Below are positions 24,293 through 36,496 of a stretch of 64,000 nt of DNA, piece after piece. The notes under the pieces are model-generated. The model had not been told where the DNA came from and ran no database searches. It worked only from the letters and a program-made list of their open reading frames with translations. Position numbers and translations under genes: made by a program. Source of the stretch: Amblyornis subalaris (taxonomy: Eukaryota > Chordata > Aves > Passeriformes > Ptilonorhynchidae); contig JACAXG010000031.1 in assembly GCA_018881555.1 (NCBI GenBank), positions 7,003,127-7,067,126 on the forward strand, in the 5' to 3' direction. The number at the start of each line of letters is the position of its first letter. Position 1 is the first letter of the stretch.

Positions 24293-24298
24293 ACATGG
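24293..24298. repeat. Target-site duplication, right (ACATGG)
   Basis: Exact copy of 23767-23772, directly after the CA end of the LTR. Confidence 0.85.
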
Positions 24299-26063
24299 GT
24301 TTTAAATGAGTTAAAGTAATGGATAGAAGATGAGAAAGGGTGCAAAAGGCTCTGTACAGTAGGAATTTGTAGACTTCTAGTGCAGTCAGGTTCTCTTGTA
24401 TGTTTGATATGGTTCTTGAGAAAGAAGAGATCAGGCAAAAATATTCGTATTATTTCTTACATTGCCGTCCTGTCTTCAGGTGTTGGTGCATGTAGATATC
24501 ACATATGGATGAGCGACGCAACTCAAAGAAGCAGTGCATTTGTCAAGTTGCCAAAAAGTTTTTCATCATCCTTGTGTTCTACCACTTTCCTTGTGTTTGA
24601 TCAATAATGCTTAGTCTAACATTTGCCAAATGCCGGTGACCCCATCATCCAAATGAAATGAGCTTTGCTCTTGTTTGTGTGGATTGTGATAACGTAAGCC
24701 AGACTGCAGCCAGCTGTTACGAGACCATTGGTTCGGGTGCTCGGGTGAAGGCTTATACAAGTCCCTCATATGGGATTAAATGTCAAGCTGGATTGTATAT
24801 TACATGTCCATAACTTGGCAGAAGCTTTCTTCACTGCAGGGCTGGGAAGGGCTTGGTTTGTACTCTAGAAGAGAGAAAAACTGAGTTCTCTGGTACTTTT
24901 CTTGAGGAAAGAGTTAGACAGCTACTACTGCTCTCTTTCACTTCTAGCATTTGACTCCTGGCTGTCTGGTTTCCCTAAGCCCTCTTCCCCTTAGTTTCCC
25001 CTTTCCTCCTGAGCAATGAGTGCACATGAAGCTTGCTTCCCCCGTGTGGTATCTATTGTCTTTGTCATAAGAAGAACATGAGATACCTTCCTTGCTTTGG
25101 GGCAAGACAGGTCTTTTTTGGAAAAAAAAATTGTTCATGGGCCCTACAGCTACAGCCAGCCAGTTCCAATCTCCAGTTTTCCCTCAATGTTGTTAAGAGC
25201 AGGTAAAGACTGATTCACCTCAGCTAGTCTCCAGGTGAATTACAAGCCCTTCTGCTTGTCTCCTTTCACCTGGTCTCTTTACTGGGATCCTGAGTATCAG
25301 AGGAAGAATAACAACTTGCCTTGTGACAGTTCAAAGCCTGTTTCTTTTCTGACCAGTCAAATGCCTCGGTGAAACCACCACAGCCCATAGGCGNGTACAC
25401 GCTGAAATGTGACTGCAAGTGTATTAACACTTCTGTTCATCTCAGTCTGGCAATTCCAGGATTGGGACTGCTTCTTTTTAAGACTCATCAGTCTCATAAT
25501 TTAAATTTCATAGGGGAAATTAGAATGAAAATAAAAGAAAACATAGTAATTCTAAAATACTCCAGTAGTAATGGAAAGAGTAGTTAGCAATGCTGTGATC
25601 AAAAGCCAGATTTAAAAGTGAATGTGAGTAAGAGGAAATTAAAATTTAGGACAATTCTAGTGTTTATCCTAGATAGCTACAGCAATTACTGTGGTGCTTT
25701 TAATACTGGGAGAGAAGACCAGTACCATTTTCAGCTAAATAAAAGGAACCACAACAGTGAGTAATTACTGATGCTGTGCAGTCATGGAAAAATTACATCT
25801 TGAAAGGTATAGCAGAAGCTATAGACTAGAGTTTTATTGAATAATAAAGGTTCTTTTTAATTCTTTAGGAAGTCCCCTTCAAGTGAGATACAGTATTTTT
25901 ATCCTATGCCTTTGAAAGACATGCTGTGTGTCAGTTTTAAATCTACCTGACTAAAAACTGTCATAAATGCTTATTTCCCCTATGTACTTATGTGCATTTA
26001 GTTCAGTCGCCCTCAGCGTGAGAGTTCAGAACAGGAATTCTCTTCAGACCTGTTTCTCTATAG
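24299..26063. other. Single-copy sequence
   Basis: No gene or repeat recognised. Open frames are under 80 codons. Confidence 0.5.
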
Positions 26064-26498
26064 TCACAGAATCATAGGATCATAGAACAGTTTGGATTGG
26101 AAGGGACCTTAACCCCCTGACATGGGCAGGGACACCTTCCACTAGACCAGGGTGCTCCAAGCCCCCTCCAGCCTGACCTTGAACACTTCCAGCAATGGGG
26201 CATCCACAGCTTCTCTGGGCAACTGTTCCAGTGTCTCACCACCCTCACAGTAAATATTTCTTTCTAACATCTAATCTAAATCTCTCCTCTTTCAGGTTAA
26301 AACTGTTCCCCCTTGCCCTATTGCTGTCTGCTCCTGTAAAAAAATCACTTTCCCTCCTTTTTATAAGCCTCTTTCCTACTGGAAGGCTGTTATAAGATCT
26401 CCCTGGAGCTTTCTCTTCTCCAGGCTGAACAACCCCAACTCTCTCAGCCTGTGTTAACAGGAGAGGAGCTCCAGCCCTCTGAGCATCTTTGTGGCCCA
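26064..26498 (-). mobile_element. CR1 LINE 3' fragment, longest copy here
   Basis: About 435 bp of reverse-complement CR1. It begins TCACAGAATCATAGGATC, runs through 'GACATGGGCAGGGACACCTT', 'CACCACCCTCACAGTAAATA' and 'CCCCCTTGCCCTATTGCTGT', and reaches the more upstream 'TCTTCTCCAGGCTGAACAAC' and 'CCAACTCTCTCAGCCTGT' blocks, ending at 'GAGCATCTTTGTGGCCC'. A gap replaces the usual AAGATCATCTAGTTCCAACC segment near 26111. It carries the end of the reverse-transcriptase frame, broken and non-functional. Confidence 0.96.
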
Positions 26499-27144
26499 TA
26501 TTGAAGGATTACCTGACACTGAGCCTTCCTGAGACTGACCATGCACACACCCACATTACATGAGCATTTGATGGAGCTCAGGATCATTACTGCTCATGTG
26601 GATGGGAATTATCAATGAGTTTCTAAAAAAATAAGGAAAAACAAGAGAAATTGCTACCTGGGTAAATAACAATTGGAACTAGACTTAAATGGTGAGTAGC
26701 AATTGGAACTAAATTTAGACCACAATTTTATGCTTGTAAATATTAGATCTGTGCATTACTGCATCAAATAGAAGTACAGATTTTATCTGATCTAGTNTAA
26801 ACGTATGATCAAATTACCTGAAGTGTGTGATATGGAGCTTATGATAGGTTAAGTTATTGGGAAGGAAGGTGAAAAGATACAGATAATTCCTAATATATGT
26901 CACCCCTTCTGTGGAACTGTTAATCCACCAAAACAATTTTTGACTGGTGTGATCTTGTAGATTAAATTTATTTCAGTCAATCTTTGCTTCGTGGAGTTGG
27001 AGACTTTCATAACTTAACCCTGGTTATTCAAAAGTGGGACTTTCTGTATTATTTGTCCCACAGATCTTAGGGATCTGTCTACCCAAACTCACCGTCATGT
27101 AGACCCTGTTGCAGAGTTGTCTGTCTTGGTCTACAGCTTCCACA
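26499..27144. other. Spacer between two oppositely oriented CR1 copies
   Basis: No gene. A local two-copy duplication of a CAATTGGAACTA-containing segment lies at about 26669-26721 with a period near 40 bp. Confidence 0.55.
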
Positions 27145-27440
27145 CAAGGGGAAGCAGAAGGCCTGGCACCTATCTCTTCCCTCTGGTAACAAGACCCCAG
27201 GGAGCAGCATGAAGGGGAGGTTTAGGATGGATATTAAAAAAAAGTTCTTCACACAGAGTGTGGTTGAGCACTGGAACAGGCTCCCCGGGGAAGTGGTCAC
27301 AGCACCAAGCCTGACAGAGTTCAGGAAGCATTTGGGCAACACTCTCAGGCACATGGTGTGATTTTGGGATGGTCCTGTGCAGGTCTAAGAGTTGGATTTG
27401 ATGATCCTTGTGGGTCCTTTCCAACTTAGGATATTCTAAT
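27145..27440 (+). mobile_element. CR1 LINE 3' fragment
   Basis: Plus-strand CR1 blocks in order: 'TCTTCCCTCTGGTAACAAGA', 'AGGGGAGGTTTAGGATGGA', TATTAAAAAAAAGTTCTTC, 'CACTGGAACAGGCTCCCCGG', then 'GTTGGATTTGATGATCCTTG' and 'TGGGTCCTTTCCAACTTAGG', ending ATATTCTAAT. This is the subgroup whose 3' UTR has GATCCTTGTGGGTCC. It is 5'-truncated. The minus-strand open frames across it are shadows of the element. Confidence 0.94.
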
Positions 27441-28420
27441 AGTCAAATTTAGTTTAATTTTTAATCTCTCATTACTGGTATTATTTTGGTTTGTATCAAC
27501 TGAATCAGATTGTCCCACTTGAATGCCAGCATTGGGTCAGTAGCAGAAAAGCTTTAAATCTATTTTCATCTGTCTGACAAAGGAGCAAAGTAGTTCCTGA
27601 AAAGCTGGGGAAATCCACTTAGTATACTATGAAAGTATACTTGAATGTGCTAAAGTCAATCACTGAAAATCCTGCATGGGGGAATCAGGAGAGAGTAGTA
27701 GGTATATAAAATATCTATAATTTCAGAAGGACTGGTCAAAATGTAGGTTTTAGAAGCTAATGTGAATAATCTGCATGTGTGTAAGCACTCCACTGATATT
27801 CACAGCTTAGAGGAATCTTTATAACTTCTAAAATATGGAATTGGCTGCTAAGTTGCAGAAAACAGAAATAAAATTTGTTGCCCTTGTTAATGTTGTTATT
27901 AAGTATCCTTGGCTCTTTGCCTATCTCTACTTAAACCACACTAAGTGGAGCTGAGAGTTATAATGTCGTAGTTGAATGCCCTTTCTCTAATGCATACATT
28001 TAATGCTCAGTCTTTGCTTCTTGGTGAGCTGTATGTCATGTTCTTTCGTCCCTGTGTGACAGCGTTAAAGTAACATGAATATTCATCAGCTGGATGGAAA
28101 GTATATTGGAAATCAGGATCATTATATTAAATTTAAAAAATTAATCAGTGCTTAGTATCATGATAATTTTATGTAAAGTCAAATTCTTTTATCTTTTAAA
28201 ATGTTCTTCTTGATATGCTCATGCTTATTGAAATTGTCTATTGTTCTGCATCATATTTTGGCCAAGGAATCTTCCAAGGCTTCTACAAGCCAACATACAA
28301 ATATTATTTTACATTACTTTATTACTAATATGCAAACTTATGTTTTAATTTTATTGGCAAATATCAAATTGTTACACTGAGGACATCAAAAGTGCAAATA
28401 TATTAATATATTTCATTAGC
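27441..28420. other. Single-copy sequence
   Basis: AT-rich with no gene, RNA gene or recognised repeat. Confidence 0.55.
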
Positions 28421-28472
28421 ACAGAATGGTTTTGCTTGGAAGGAACCTTGAAGATCATCTAGTTCCACCCCA
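28421..28472 (-). mobile_element. CR1 LINE 3' scrap
   Basis: ACAGAATGGTTTTGCTTGGA, AGGAACCTTGAAGATCATCT and AGTTCCACCCC match the reverse complement of the CR1 3' end. Similarity fades after about 50 bp. The following 28473-28620 is GC-richer and not recognised. Confidence 0.85.
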
Positions 28473-31400
28473 CCTCTGTATATCCATGTTGATGCATAAA
28501 GGGGTAAATCCCTGGTTTGGGCAGCTGAAGTTGCCCATTCCTTCAATTCCTGGGGACAGGCATAGCNGAGGGGCTGCGGATGGGAGGGTGGGACCCACCT
28601 CAAATCTGCACATCTCTTCAGAATCTCATTTGGCATCAGTTCTTCACAAAAGCCTCAAATAAAACCTGATTTTTTTTTCTTCAAGGGCATGTGTATTTTG
28701 GTGTATTTGTCATCTGTAAGTTCACATTAAGCAGCACAGGTTCTAGAGAAACATAAGTACAGAAACCACAAACACACAAATAACCAGGATGCGATGTTAG
28801 ACACAGACAGTGCATTGCAGAGTCCACAGCAAACATTTGCTGGCATGAGTCAGAAGTTGTCCAGGATGGCATGTGTTGAGTAGGATGGAGAAAACCTGTT
28901 CATTTCTAAAACCAGCGCTACCTGGTTTTTATTTTATTTTACTTCATTTTATTAGCAGAGGGGAGCATGCTTCTGCTCTGAACCAGGCACAAGCCGTTTT
29001 GTTCTTTATCTGATAATTGTTCTGTACAGTTTCCANGATTAATGCTAACCTGCAGTTCTGTACTGTGTGAGATAGCATCACCCTCGGATTCTGAGTCCCA
29101 CTGAATGCTTGAGTTCCTGCTTTCTAATTAGTGGGAGAGCAAGAAGGAAGGACTATTTAAAAATAACCCAGGCATTTTTCAAAATATGGAAGTGATCACA
29201 AATGGCTAATCTAAGTGGCAATCCAATATTTGCTGACAAAATGTAAAACCCAAAGATTCAGAGTTAGACATGTAGCTTGGTCCTTGCCTTCCTGTGGTAA
29301 TTGGTGTATGGGTTTATTTAGATTGTAGCTTGTGTGCTTGTTTAAGATAGAGTTTCATACTGCTCTGTGAACCACTTTTCCATTATTCTCTGCTGTTTAT
29401 ATTCAGGACCTTACAAAACTTTTCATGGCCTTTAACCTAGATGACAGTGCTGGGGATTCATTACATGGCTGCCTAAGCACTTTCTTTTTATATCAAAATG
29501 ATTTATACGTTCTNTACTTTTCCCATTTCCTCTTTGGAGAATGCCAGAAAAGTAAGGCCAGTGCAGCAGTCGCTGTGATTGATACTATGCTTTTGAAGAC
29601 AGATGGGAATTATTTAATGCTAGGGGACTTTCCAATTAGCTCTCTATCCTCCCTGTGTTTGGAATTACCAGTTAATTTTGTCTGCAGGGTTAGCTCAGCA
29701 GCTCCTGTCGTGGGCACGCATAGAAGCACCGAGAACTGAGAAGCTAATATCAAATAAATTTCAGCTGATTATCATATCACCTGAGCTGGAATAGTTTTCC
29801 AGTTATTTATTCAGGAGTGATCCTTAATATGGAAGATATTTTACATCATTATAGGGCCACTGCCCTTGAGGAGATTTCTCCAAAGTTAAGCCATGTAGGA
29901 GTGACCTTCTTTTATTAGCTGCTTTTCCATTGCTGATGAAGGGAAGCAATGCTAAATGTGATTGATATTCTATCCTTATTGTTCTACTCCAAAATTTAGC
30001 TAATAGAGGTGAAGCACAGAGAAGTAGAGGTTTTAATGGCTGGTAAATGGTCAGAGACTTGAGTCAGTGGGTTTTTGCAAGGCAGCACTCCAACAACCAA
30101 AGTATAGAGAATTCAAAATCCTCATGTATTTCAGGAATTGTGATTTGGCCAGCAGCTCCTGGAATTGCCATTTTAACAAATGTGTTGGGTGATGACTCTG
30201 ACACTAGAATTTTATTATCTGCTTTTTAAGAAGAGGAGGAAGATTGTTGTAAGTGAATGCTGGAAATCTGTAACAAAAGCCTGTGCAGGCAATTATGAAT
30301 ATTGCTCACTGTAAACAGGACATACAAGGTTTTCTCTCTGATAATAACCCAATACTTGGCACAGTTTCCTGCTCTCCAGCTCTACCTGACTGAGCTTTAA
30401 GTCACCTGACAAGAGCATCTGATTTTAAGAATCCAACTCCTTGTAACTGTGGAAATACATTGAACTTTGCAAGAACATGAGTGATAGAGCTTTACTGGGA
30501 GATTGTAGGCTACTATGCTAGTTTTGTAGCATTCCTCTCTGCTAAAAAGCTTAGACTGTGCTGTGTGATCAGTATTATCTCCCTCATTCAGATTTACAGT
30601 GGCAGAGACAATAGTTGGAGTAAAACATTTTCCTAGAAACACCCTTTCCTGTAGAACCATATTTATCAACAATGGGTTTGTTTGCATGTGACATATATTT
30701 CTTTAAAAACCCAGAAGAATGTGACACACTCCTGCACTTATTCGAGTAGTGAAACTACTATTCATGAGGAACAATGTAATCCTGTGTAAGAGGTATTTCT
30801 ATTTTTTGGGATAAATAATAGTGATTACTCTGTTTCATTGCTTCATGGCCATTCTGAAAAGAGACATTTGCCCTTTGCATTATCAACGAAATATGAACAC
30901 CAGTGATAAATTCTTTCTTTATCTGCCATAAGCAATGTGTCATTTACACGTAGGTATATATTTTGAGAATTAATTGTATTTTCTTACTTTCTGCTAATCA
31001 AAGTGAAAAGACTGACAGGTAACATGCAAAGGAATCTATCAGTTATTTTCTGCATTAGATTCACTGCTATCCTTTGCTTCATTAGAGCAGTCTCAAACAA
31101 CAAATAATATTAAATAATTAAATTCTCATTACTGAGCAGATTGAAATTTGTGAAAAAATCTCACAATTCTTTTAAGGGAAAGGGAGAATAAGGAATGTGT
31201 GAGTCTAGAAATCCCAGTGAAGTAAATTCCTTAAAAAAGAATGCTTCTGCAATTCTAATGACTGAGCTTATCAAATGTCACCTACGCTTGTGTAGGTATT
31301 CAAGATTAATTATTTTTTACCAAATTTTTTTTTCCCTTGCAAATATTCATTTTTCTTTTGTTCAGCTAATCAGGTAACAAGTACCTGCCTATTGTTATCT

Positions 31401-32960
31401 TCATGTTAACTGGAACGTTGCACCATAATTGAACTTTTTCTTTAACCTTATCACACAGAACTTAAGTGAATCTCTAATATCATCATAATTCTTTACTTAT
31501 CTTTCCTTGCTTAGGAAGTAAAATACACCCATTGAGCTTGACTCACCTGGAAGATTTATAAAATATTAGTACTCTGAAAATTGCTAGTTCAGTCTCTTCG
31601 GATTCCCATGGTTTATGCAGTTGGATTCAGTTTATCTGACTGTCCAACATTGTTATGCTGCTCTGTCTTTGCTGTTGCTAGAATTTAAATTCAAAAGCTC
31701 TTTCCAGCAGGGACTGTAGGCTGACTCCAACTCTTTCGACTCCAATGGGAGTGGTGTCAGTAGCTTCTGTAGGTCAGGATTTACTTCCTAACCTTTGCTG
31801 TGCTGTAGAACCCCTGATTAACAGTGTAATCTCAATAACACTGTACCAATATGTCTATGCTTTTGGTGTACATGTATGGTCACAACTTATGTCTGCCATG
31901 CTGATATGAGGACACATGCCCCATAATGGTACATGCAGTCTCTGATTGACTTGACTATGGCAAAAATTGCTTAAAATGCTTTTTTCTTATGCTATGTATC
32001 ATAAAGAGACTTAGTGTGTAGAGAGTTCCTGACATTCATCCTGCTTTCAGTGTGTCTTGTACCTGGATTTTATTTTCACACATCTGGACATAGCCTGCCT
32101 TCATGGTAATTAAAAGTAAATCCCAGAGGAAAAAAATGCATTTGTGCTTTCATTTTTATTAGTTCATCTCTGAAGCCTGAGAGAGGTTTTCTTTCTTGTG
32201 CTGCATTGTGACTGAGATGGGATATGATCCACCATTTAGGCAGCTGCTTAATAATTATCCTTAAAACCACAGGTAACACCAGGTTTGCAGAACACCTCCT
32301 CCTCTTCCACAACACTGCACTGTGTTTACTCCTAAAAATCTTTCCTGTTTCTTCAGCTCCCCGTGCTCAAGGCCAGTGTAAAGCAGACTGAGCACTTTGC
32401 AAAATACAATTTTTAAGCTCATGCGGCTAGATTGTTTCATCCTCATTTTTATTTTATTTATCAGAACTCTCCCCATCCTACTTTGGGTTAGTGGAGAAAG
32501 TCAGGCAGCAAGGTCGGGGCCTTTTTTTTTTTCCATTATCTGTCTGTCTCCAACCATTTGGCCAGAATCTGGCTTCTGAATTGCCCTGTAGAGCTTTAAT
32601 TTATTCTGATAATGTAAGTTTAGAGAGCAGTGCCTATCCTCCCTCAGCTCTGGGGNAGAAAGGAGTAACAAAGCCAAGTCATGCTCCTGGTGCCGCAGAG
32701 CTGCATGTGCCTTTCCAAGGGTTCACGGGCCATTACAGGTGTATTTGTTACAGATGTAATCCCCTTTACAGGTGTGATGCCAGGCACCAAATTCTGACTT
32801 CAAGAGAATCAGATTTTAGTAGCTAAAATTTTTAAAAAACACCTTAGGACTTTTAATTTTAGCATTATTATGGTAGGTAAACCATTAGGGTTGATGTGTT
32901 GCAGGTGATTACATTCTGGCTATTTAAAATCTGGTTATCAGAGAATATAATTCTGCAATA
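28473..32960. other. Single-copy sequence
   Basis: No gene supported. The stretch at about 29570-29820 is rich in TAAT/ATTA-type sites and could be conserved non-coding DNA, but that is only an impression. Open frames up to 111 codons are unrecognised. Confidence 0.45.
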
Positions 32961-32989
32961 GAAGATCATCTAGTTCCAATCCCCCAGTG
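32961..32989 (-). mobile_element. Possible CR1 3' scrap
   Basis: GAAGATCATCTAGTTCCAAT followed by CCCCC equals the most conserved part of the reverse-complement CR1 tail. The terminal TCATAGAAT repeats and the next blocks are not clear, so this is a short, weak match. Confidence 0.5.
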
Positions 32990-34410
32990 AATGTTCAATG
33001 CCTTTGTTTTAACAAATCCTTTTTCTGGCATGTCGTTTTAATATGATAGTCAAGCATTATAAACCCATTCCCATCAGATCCTGTTCAGCTTCTCTCTGTT
33101 TGCACCATCTTTCCTCTTCGCAAGTTTGCACTTGCCTAACGTCACTTGCGAACTCAAGCACACTCATGCAGCCTTGGTGCTCGTACCCCTCCCAAATGCA
33201 GACGTTCCAAATGGTGCTCGTCTCCAAAATGGTCATGATTATATACCCGGATGTATCCTAGGAGATGCTCTTGGCCTCCCAAAGCCTTGCAGTTTACATT
33301 ATTAATGGCTGGGTTGTGGTTTGGGTTGTTCATGCCAACACAGATCACGCAGGTCCCAATTATTTTCACACTGGTCTCACTAATTCCCATTTTCTACTCC
33401 AAGTCAGATGGTTTCTAGAGAAACAAAAGCGTAAGAGCAGATTTTTGTTCCTTGACAGATGTTTGAAGGAGGAAAAGATTTAACAAAGCTTTGTATCAAC
33501 AAGCACTAAATTAATTAGAACCAATGCTTTAGAAAGGGATATTTTCAGTGCCCCATCACTTTACATCAGACAGCCTATGATTTGGAATCACAGGCTGAAA
33601 TCATACCATCCTACATTTTCCTTAGATCTAACTTTATGTAAATAAAATGTCAAATCGAGGAGAGATCATTCTCTTCTCCCCCTTTCCTTTCTATTCCTTC
33701 TCCCTCCTCCTCCTGGGTTTTCAGGGAATGGATTATGTCACTTGTCTTTTTTAAAGGTCTGTTTCTTTTAGTGAGCCTGACTGCTGCTGTGTTTGTTTTG
33801 TGTATTGCAGCATCCTACGGGAAATGTCTAATTGATTGTTATAACAGCAGTGAACAAGAAATTGTTCAGAATCCATTTATTCATATGGAAGTATTTTTTG
33901 TGTCTATCCCTTGTTTCAGAGGATCTCCTCTTTGCTTTATTCCTGGTGTTTGTTATGTCAGACAAGTGCTCCTGTACTGTACAGAACAATTAAAGATCTG
34001 GTCAGTCATGTCACGACAGTATTTTTTCTATTCACAGAAAGCACTTGTACTTGCTTTGTGAAAATACTGTGCCTGCTCTAAAGCTACTCAGCCTGCTTCA
34101 TGGTTTTAGATCAGCTGCAAGTTCTGCTTTGGCTGCTCCAAACCGTGGAAATTGAAATAAGTACTTCTGTTAATGTGACAAGATGTGATAATACAAGATG
34201 AAAGTGCCTTGCATTATGCCGTCCACCACAGCCAGGGTCTGTTTCTGCATTTCCATGGAAAAATCCCCCACTCTGTCATAGCTAGTCATTTCTGTCCGAT
34301 TGTAGTAAATTTATTTGTTTGCTGATTTGTATGTTTGGACTGGTAAGGAACCACCACCCAGAAATTTAAGTTTTCCAACGTCACAATAAGGACTTACTCC
34401 CACGTAGGAT
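32990..34410. other. Single-copy sequence
   Basis: It includes an inverted repeat (TTCGCAAGT at 33117-33125, ACTTGCGAA at 33144-33152) and a pyrimidine-rich tract at about 33670-33725. No coding exon is recognised. The minus frame at 33154-33390 is open for 78 codons with no family match. Confidence 0.45.
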
Positions 34411-35081
34411 GTGCCTGGATATCTGGGTTTTTATGCAGATCACCCTTCCCATACTGTTTGCCATGGTGTAAATAGGATGGATATGTCCCAGATGTGTTCA
34501 AATGAAGTGCCTCTCGGGCTGGCACTGATGGATGGATGCAGCAGGTCATCACCACTCGCTGCCTGTGCAGGGAGAAGGAGAGTGTGTGTCATAGGTGCCA
34601 TTTGCAGTGCGGAGGGTGCCCTTGACTCCCACAGGATGCCTTCTGCACCCTCCAGCATTTGGGAGCCAAGGAACATGCCTGAGCTCCGCGGAAGCCTCCG
34701 CTCCTCTAAAGACCAAATCCTCNTGCTGGGGCGGACAGAGATTCCCAACCCTGCTCTGGCTGCCATTGCAGCTGGGCAGGATCCCATGGAGCGGATCGGT
34801 GGCGATGACAGGGGAGCCCTGCTCCTGCACACCAATATGTGCCAGTTAGAACAAAACTGTGAGGGATTACAAGATGGGAAAGTGCTGCATGCAAGCACAT
34901 TTCCAGTGCTGTCTTCACCTCTAAAGAACAGGGACAAAAGTGGCAGCATGCAGACCTTGTTAAAAAGGAAAAAGAAAAAAAAAAACACCACCACCAAAAA
35001 AAGGATCTGACGTATCTGTAGCTCTGTGTTGCAGAGCATTTTAGCNTCTCTTGTGAATTGCTGGCTGCTCTCAATTCGCAC
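34411..35081. other. Locally GC/CpG-richer stretch open on both strands
   Basis: Stops are sparse here on both strands. The + frame 34411-35010 is open for 199 codons and the minus frame 34440-35081 for 213, the longest in the window. Neither shows a recognisable domain. The + frame ends in a lysine run encoded by the A-rich tract near 34966-35000, and the minus frame has the matching phenylalanine run. Openness in several frames at once points to base composition rather than selection on one protein. It might be an exon, a non-coding RNA or a small CpG-enriched regulatory segment. Confidence 0.3.
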
Positions 35082-35901
35082 TTATTTAATGGACATCCGA
35101 GGCACTTAGCACCTTGCAGGGGGCATTCAGCACTGTTTAGCATCGGTCTCTTCCTAGGTCTTCACTTCTGAAACAACCAGCTCTGCAAAGCAGAATAAAA
35201 CTTTGTTTTGACAACCTGTTGTGACGTATGGGGCCAATTTACTGAAGTCTCCACACTCGTGGAAAATTTTTTTTGGATAGTGGAAGCATAATCTGAAACA
35301 AGGAATTCTCCTTTATATTACATTCCCTCTAGGCAAAAAAGTAAATATAGGGAGGAAAGGCATTAATGGAGTCTATAACTCATAGGGGTGGTGTTTGTTC
35401 ATATATATCACATTACTCTGCCACACTCACTCACTTTTTCTCATCATTCTTTCCCCACTCCCAGTCCTGCCTTCTCTTATCATATTTTTACATCAGCATA
35501 ACATTTTTGATTTCGTAGAATCCGCTTGTAATTTACTCTAATGCTAACAACATGGACGTTGGAGATGTAATTTACACCATCGAGTTGAACTGGGGCCAGG
35601 CACTTCTCTAAGAGCTGCACCTGCTTTCTCNAGGGTGTATTTAGTGGAATTTTTCCTTTAATGTTTAATTCATATTCCTTCTGGGAAAATATTTAGCAAG
35701 CTAACAATTGAAGTTCGGGATAGGGGAACTTAGTACAGCTTGAAGTGCTGTAATGGAGATAAAACATTTTCCAAACATTTTGGATATCACAAAATGAGTT
35801 TTGAATTATGTGAGTTTCTCCCTCTGCTCTTTCTCATTATTAAATCATGTTCACTTTCATTTCATTTCCATTAAAAGCGTATNTTTTTTCTGCCTCAAGG
35901 A
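35082..35901. other. Single-copy sequence
   Basis: No gene or recognised repeat. The part near 35515-35630 has a balanced, non-repetitive composition that could be conserved non-coding DNA, with no direct proof. Confidence 0.45.
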
Positions 35902-36062
35902 GGAAACAAAAAACAACAAACAAACAAACAAAACCCAAAACCAAACCAAACAAAAAAAATCCCCAAAAAACCCCCAAAACCCCAAATAAACCAAACTACA
36001 ACTAAAAAAACAAACACCCCCCCCCCCCAAAAGTACAAAATAAAAGAAGCCACCAGAAAAAA
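35902..36062. repeat. A/C-rich low-complexity tract
   Basis: About 160 bp made almost only of A and C on the + strand: (CAAA)n-like runs, then CCCCAAAA-like runs and a stretch of about 11 Cs near 36017-36028. Open frames across it on both strands are low-complexity artefacts. Confidence 0.93.
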
Positions 36063-36389
36063 ACCATCAAGAGAACCCCTTCGTACAAGTAAAGTTAATA
36101 ATTTATCCTTCTGATCTGGAATGATGGTCAATCACTGGCCCTTCCTTCTTACAGGAGAGAAAGAAATAAATTTTGTCTTGTGAAGTAATGTCCCATTTGC
36201 AACATATAGCATGGAAAGTCCCTCGTTGNGTGCTCAGACACATATCAATAAACATATAAAGAATTTTAAAAGAGTGTTATTTGTGGCTTTGAAAATGGCN
36301 TGATGAGCACGTGGTTATCTGACGTTAATGTAATTTAGTCAAGACAGCTCTTTTTATTCTGTGGCTCTACATTAAAAACTGTAGGCCAG
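36063..36389. other. Single-copy sequence
   Basis: Short unrecognised spacer before a CR1 fragment, with isolated n bases at 36229 and 36300. Confidence 0.55.
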
Positions 36390-36496
36390 GGCTTTGAGGA
36401 ACCAGGTCTGGTGGAAGGTGTCCCTGCCCATGGCAGGGGGGCTGGAATGACATAATCTCTAAGGTCACTTCAAACCCAAACCATTCTATGATTCTC
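36390..36496 (+). mobile_element. CR1 LINE 3' fragment (short)
   Basis: Plus-strand CR1 3' UTR: GCTTTGAGGAACCAGGTCTG, GTGGAAGGTGTCCCTGCCCA, TGGCAGGGGGGCTGGAATGA, and the terminal CCAAACCATTCTATGATTCT. About 107 bp with few changes. Confidence 0.94.

Noticed and set aside
23713..24438. Several open frames of 72-125 codons near 24 kb
   Set aside because: They span the GC-rich solo LTR and reflect its low stop density; LTRs of this type carry no gene.
26245..26499. 84-codon minus-strand frame
   Set aside because: It lies wholly in the CR1 fragment at 26064-26498 and is a remnant of the element's own coding end.
35801..36131. Frames rich in N/Q/K/P or in F/V/G on opposite strands
   Set aside because: They are produced by the A/C low-complexity tract.
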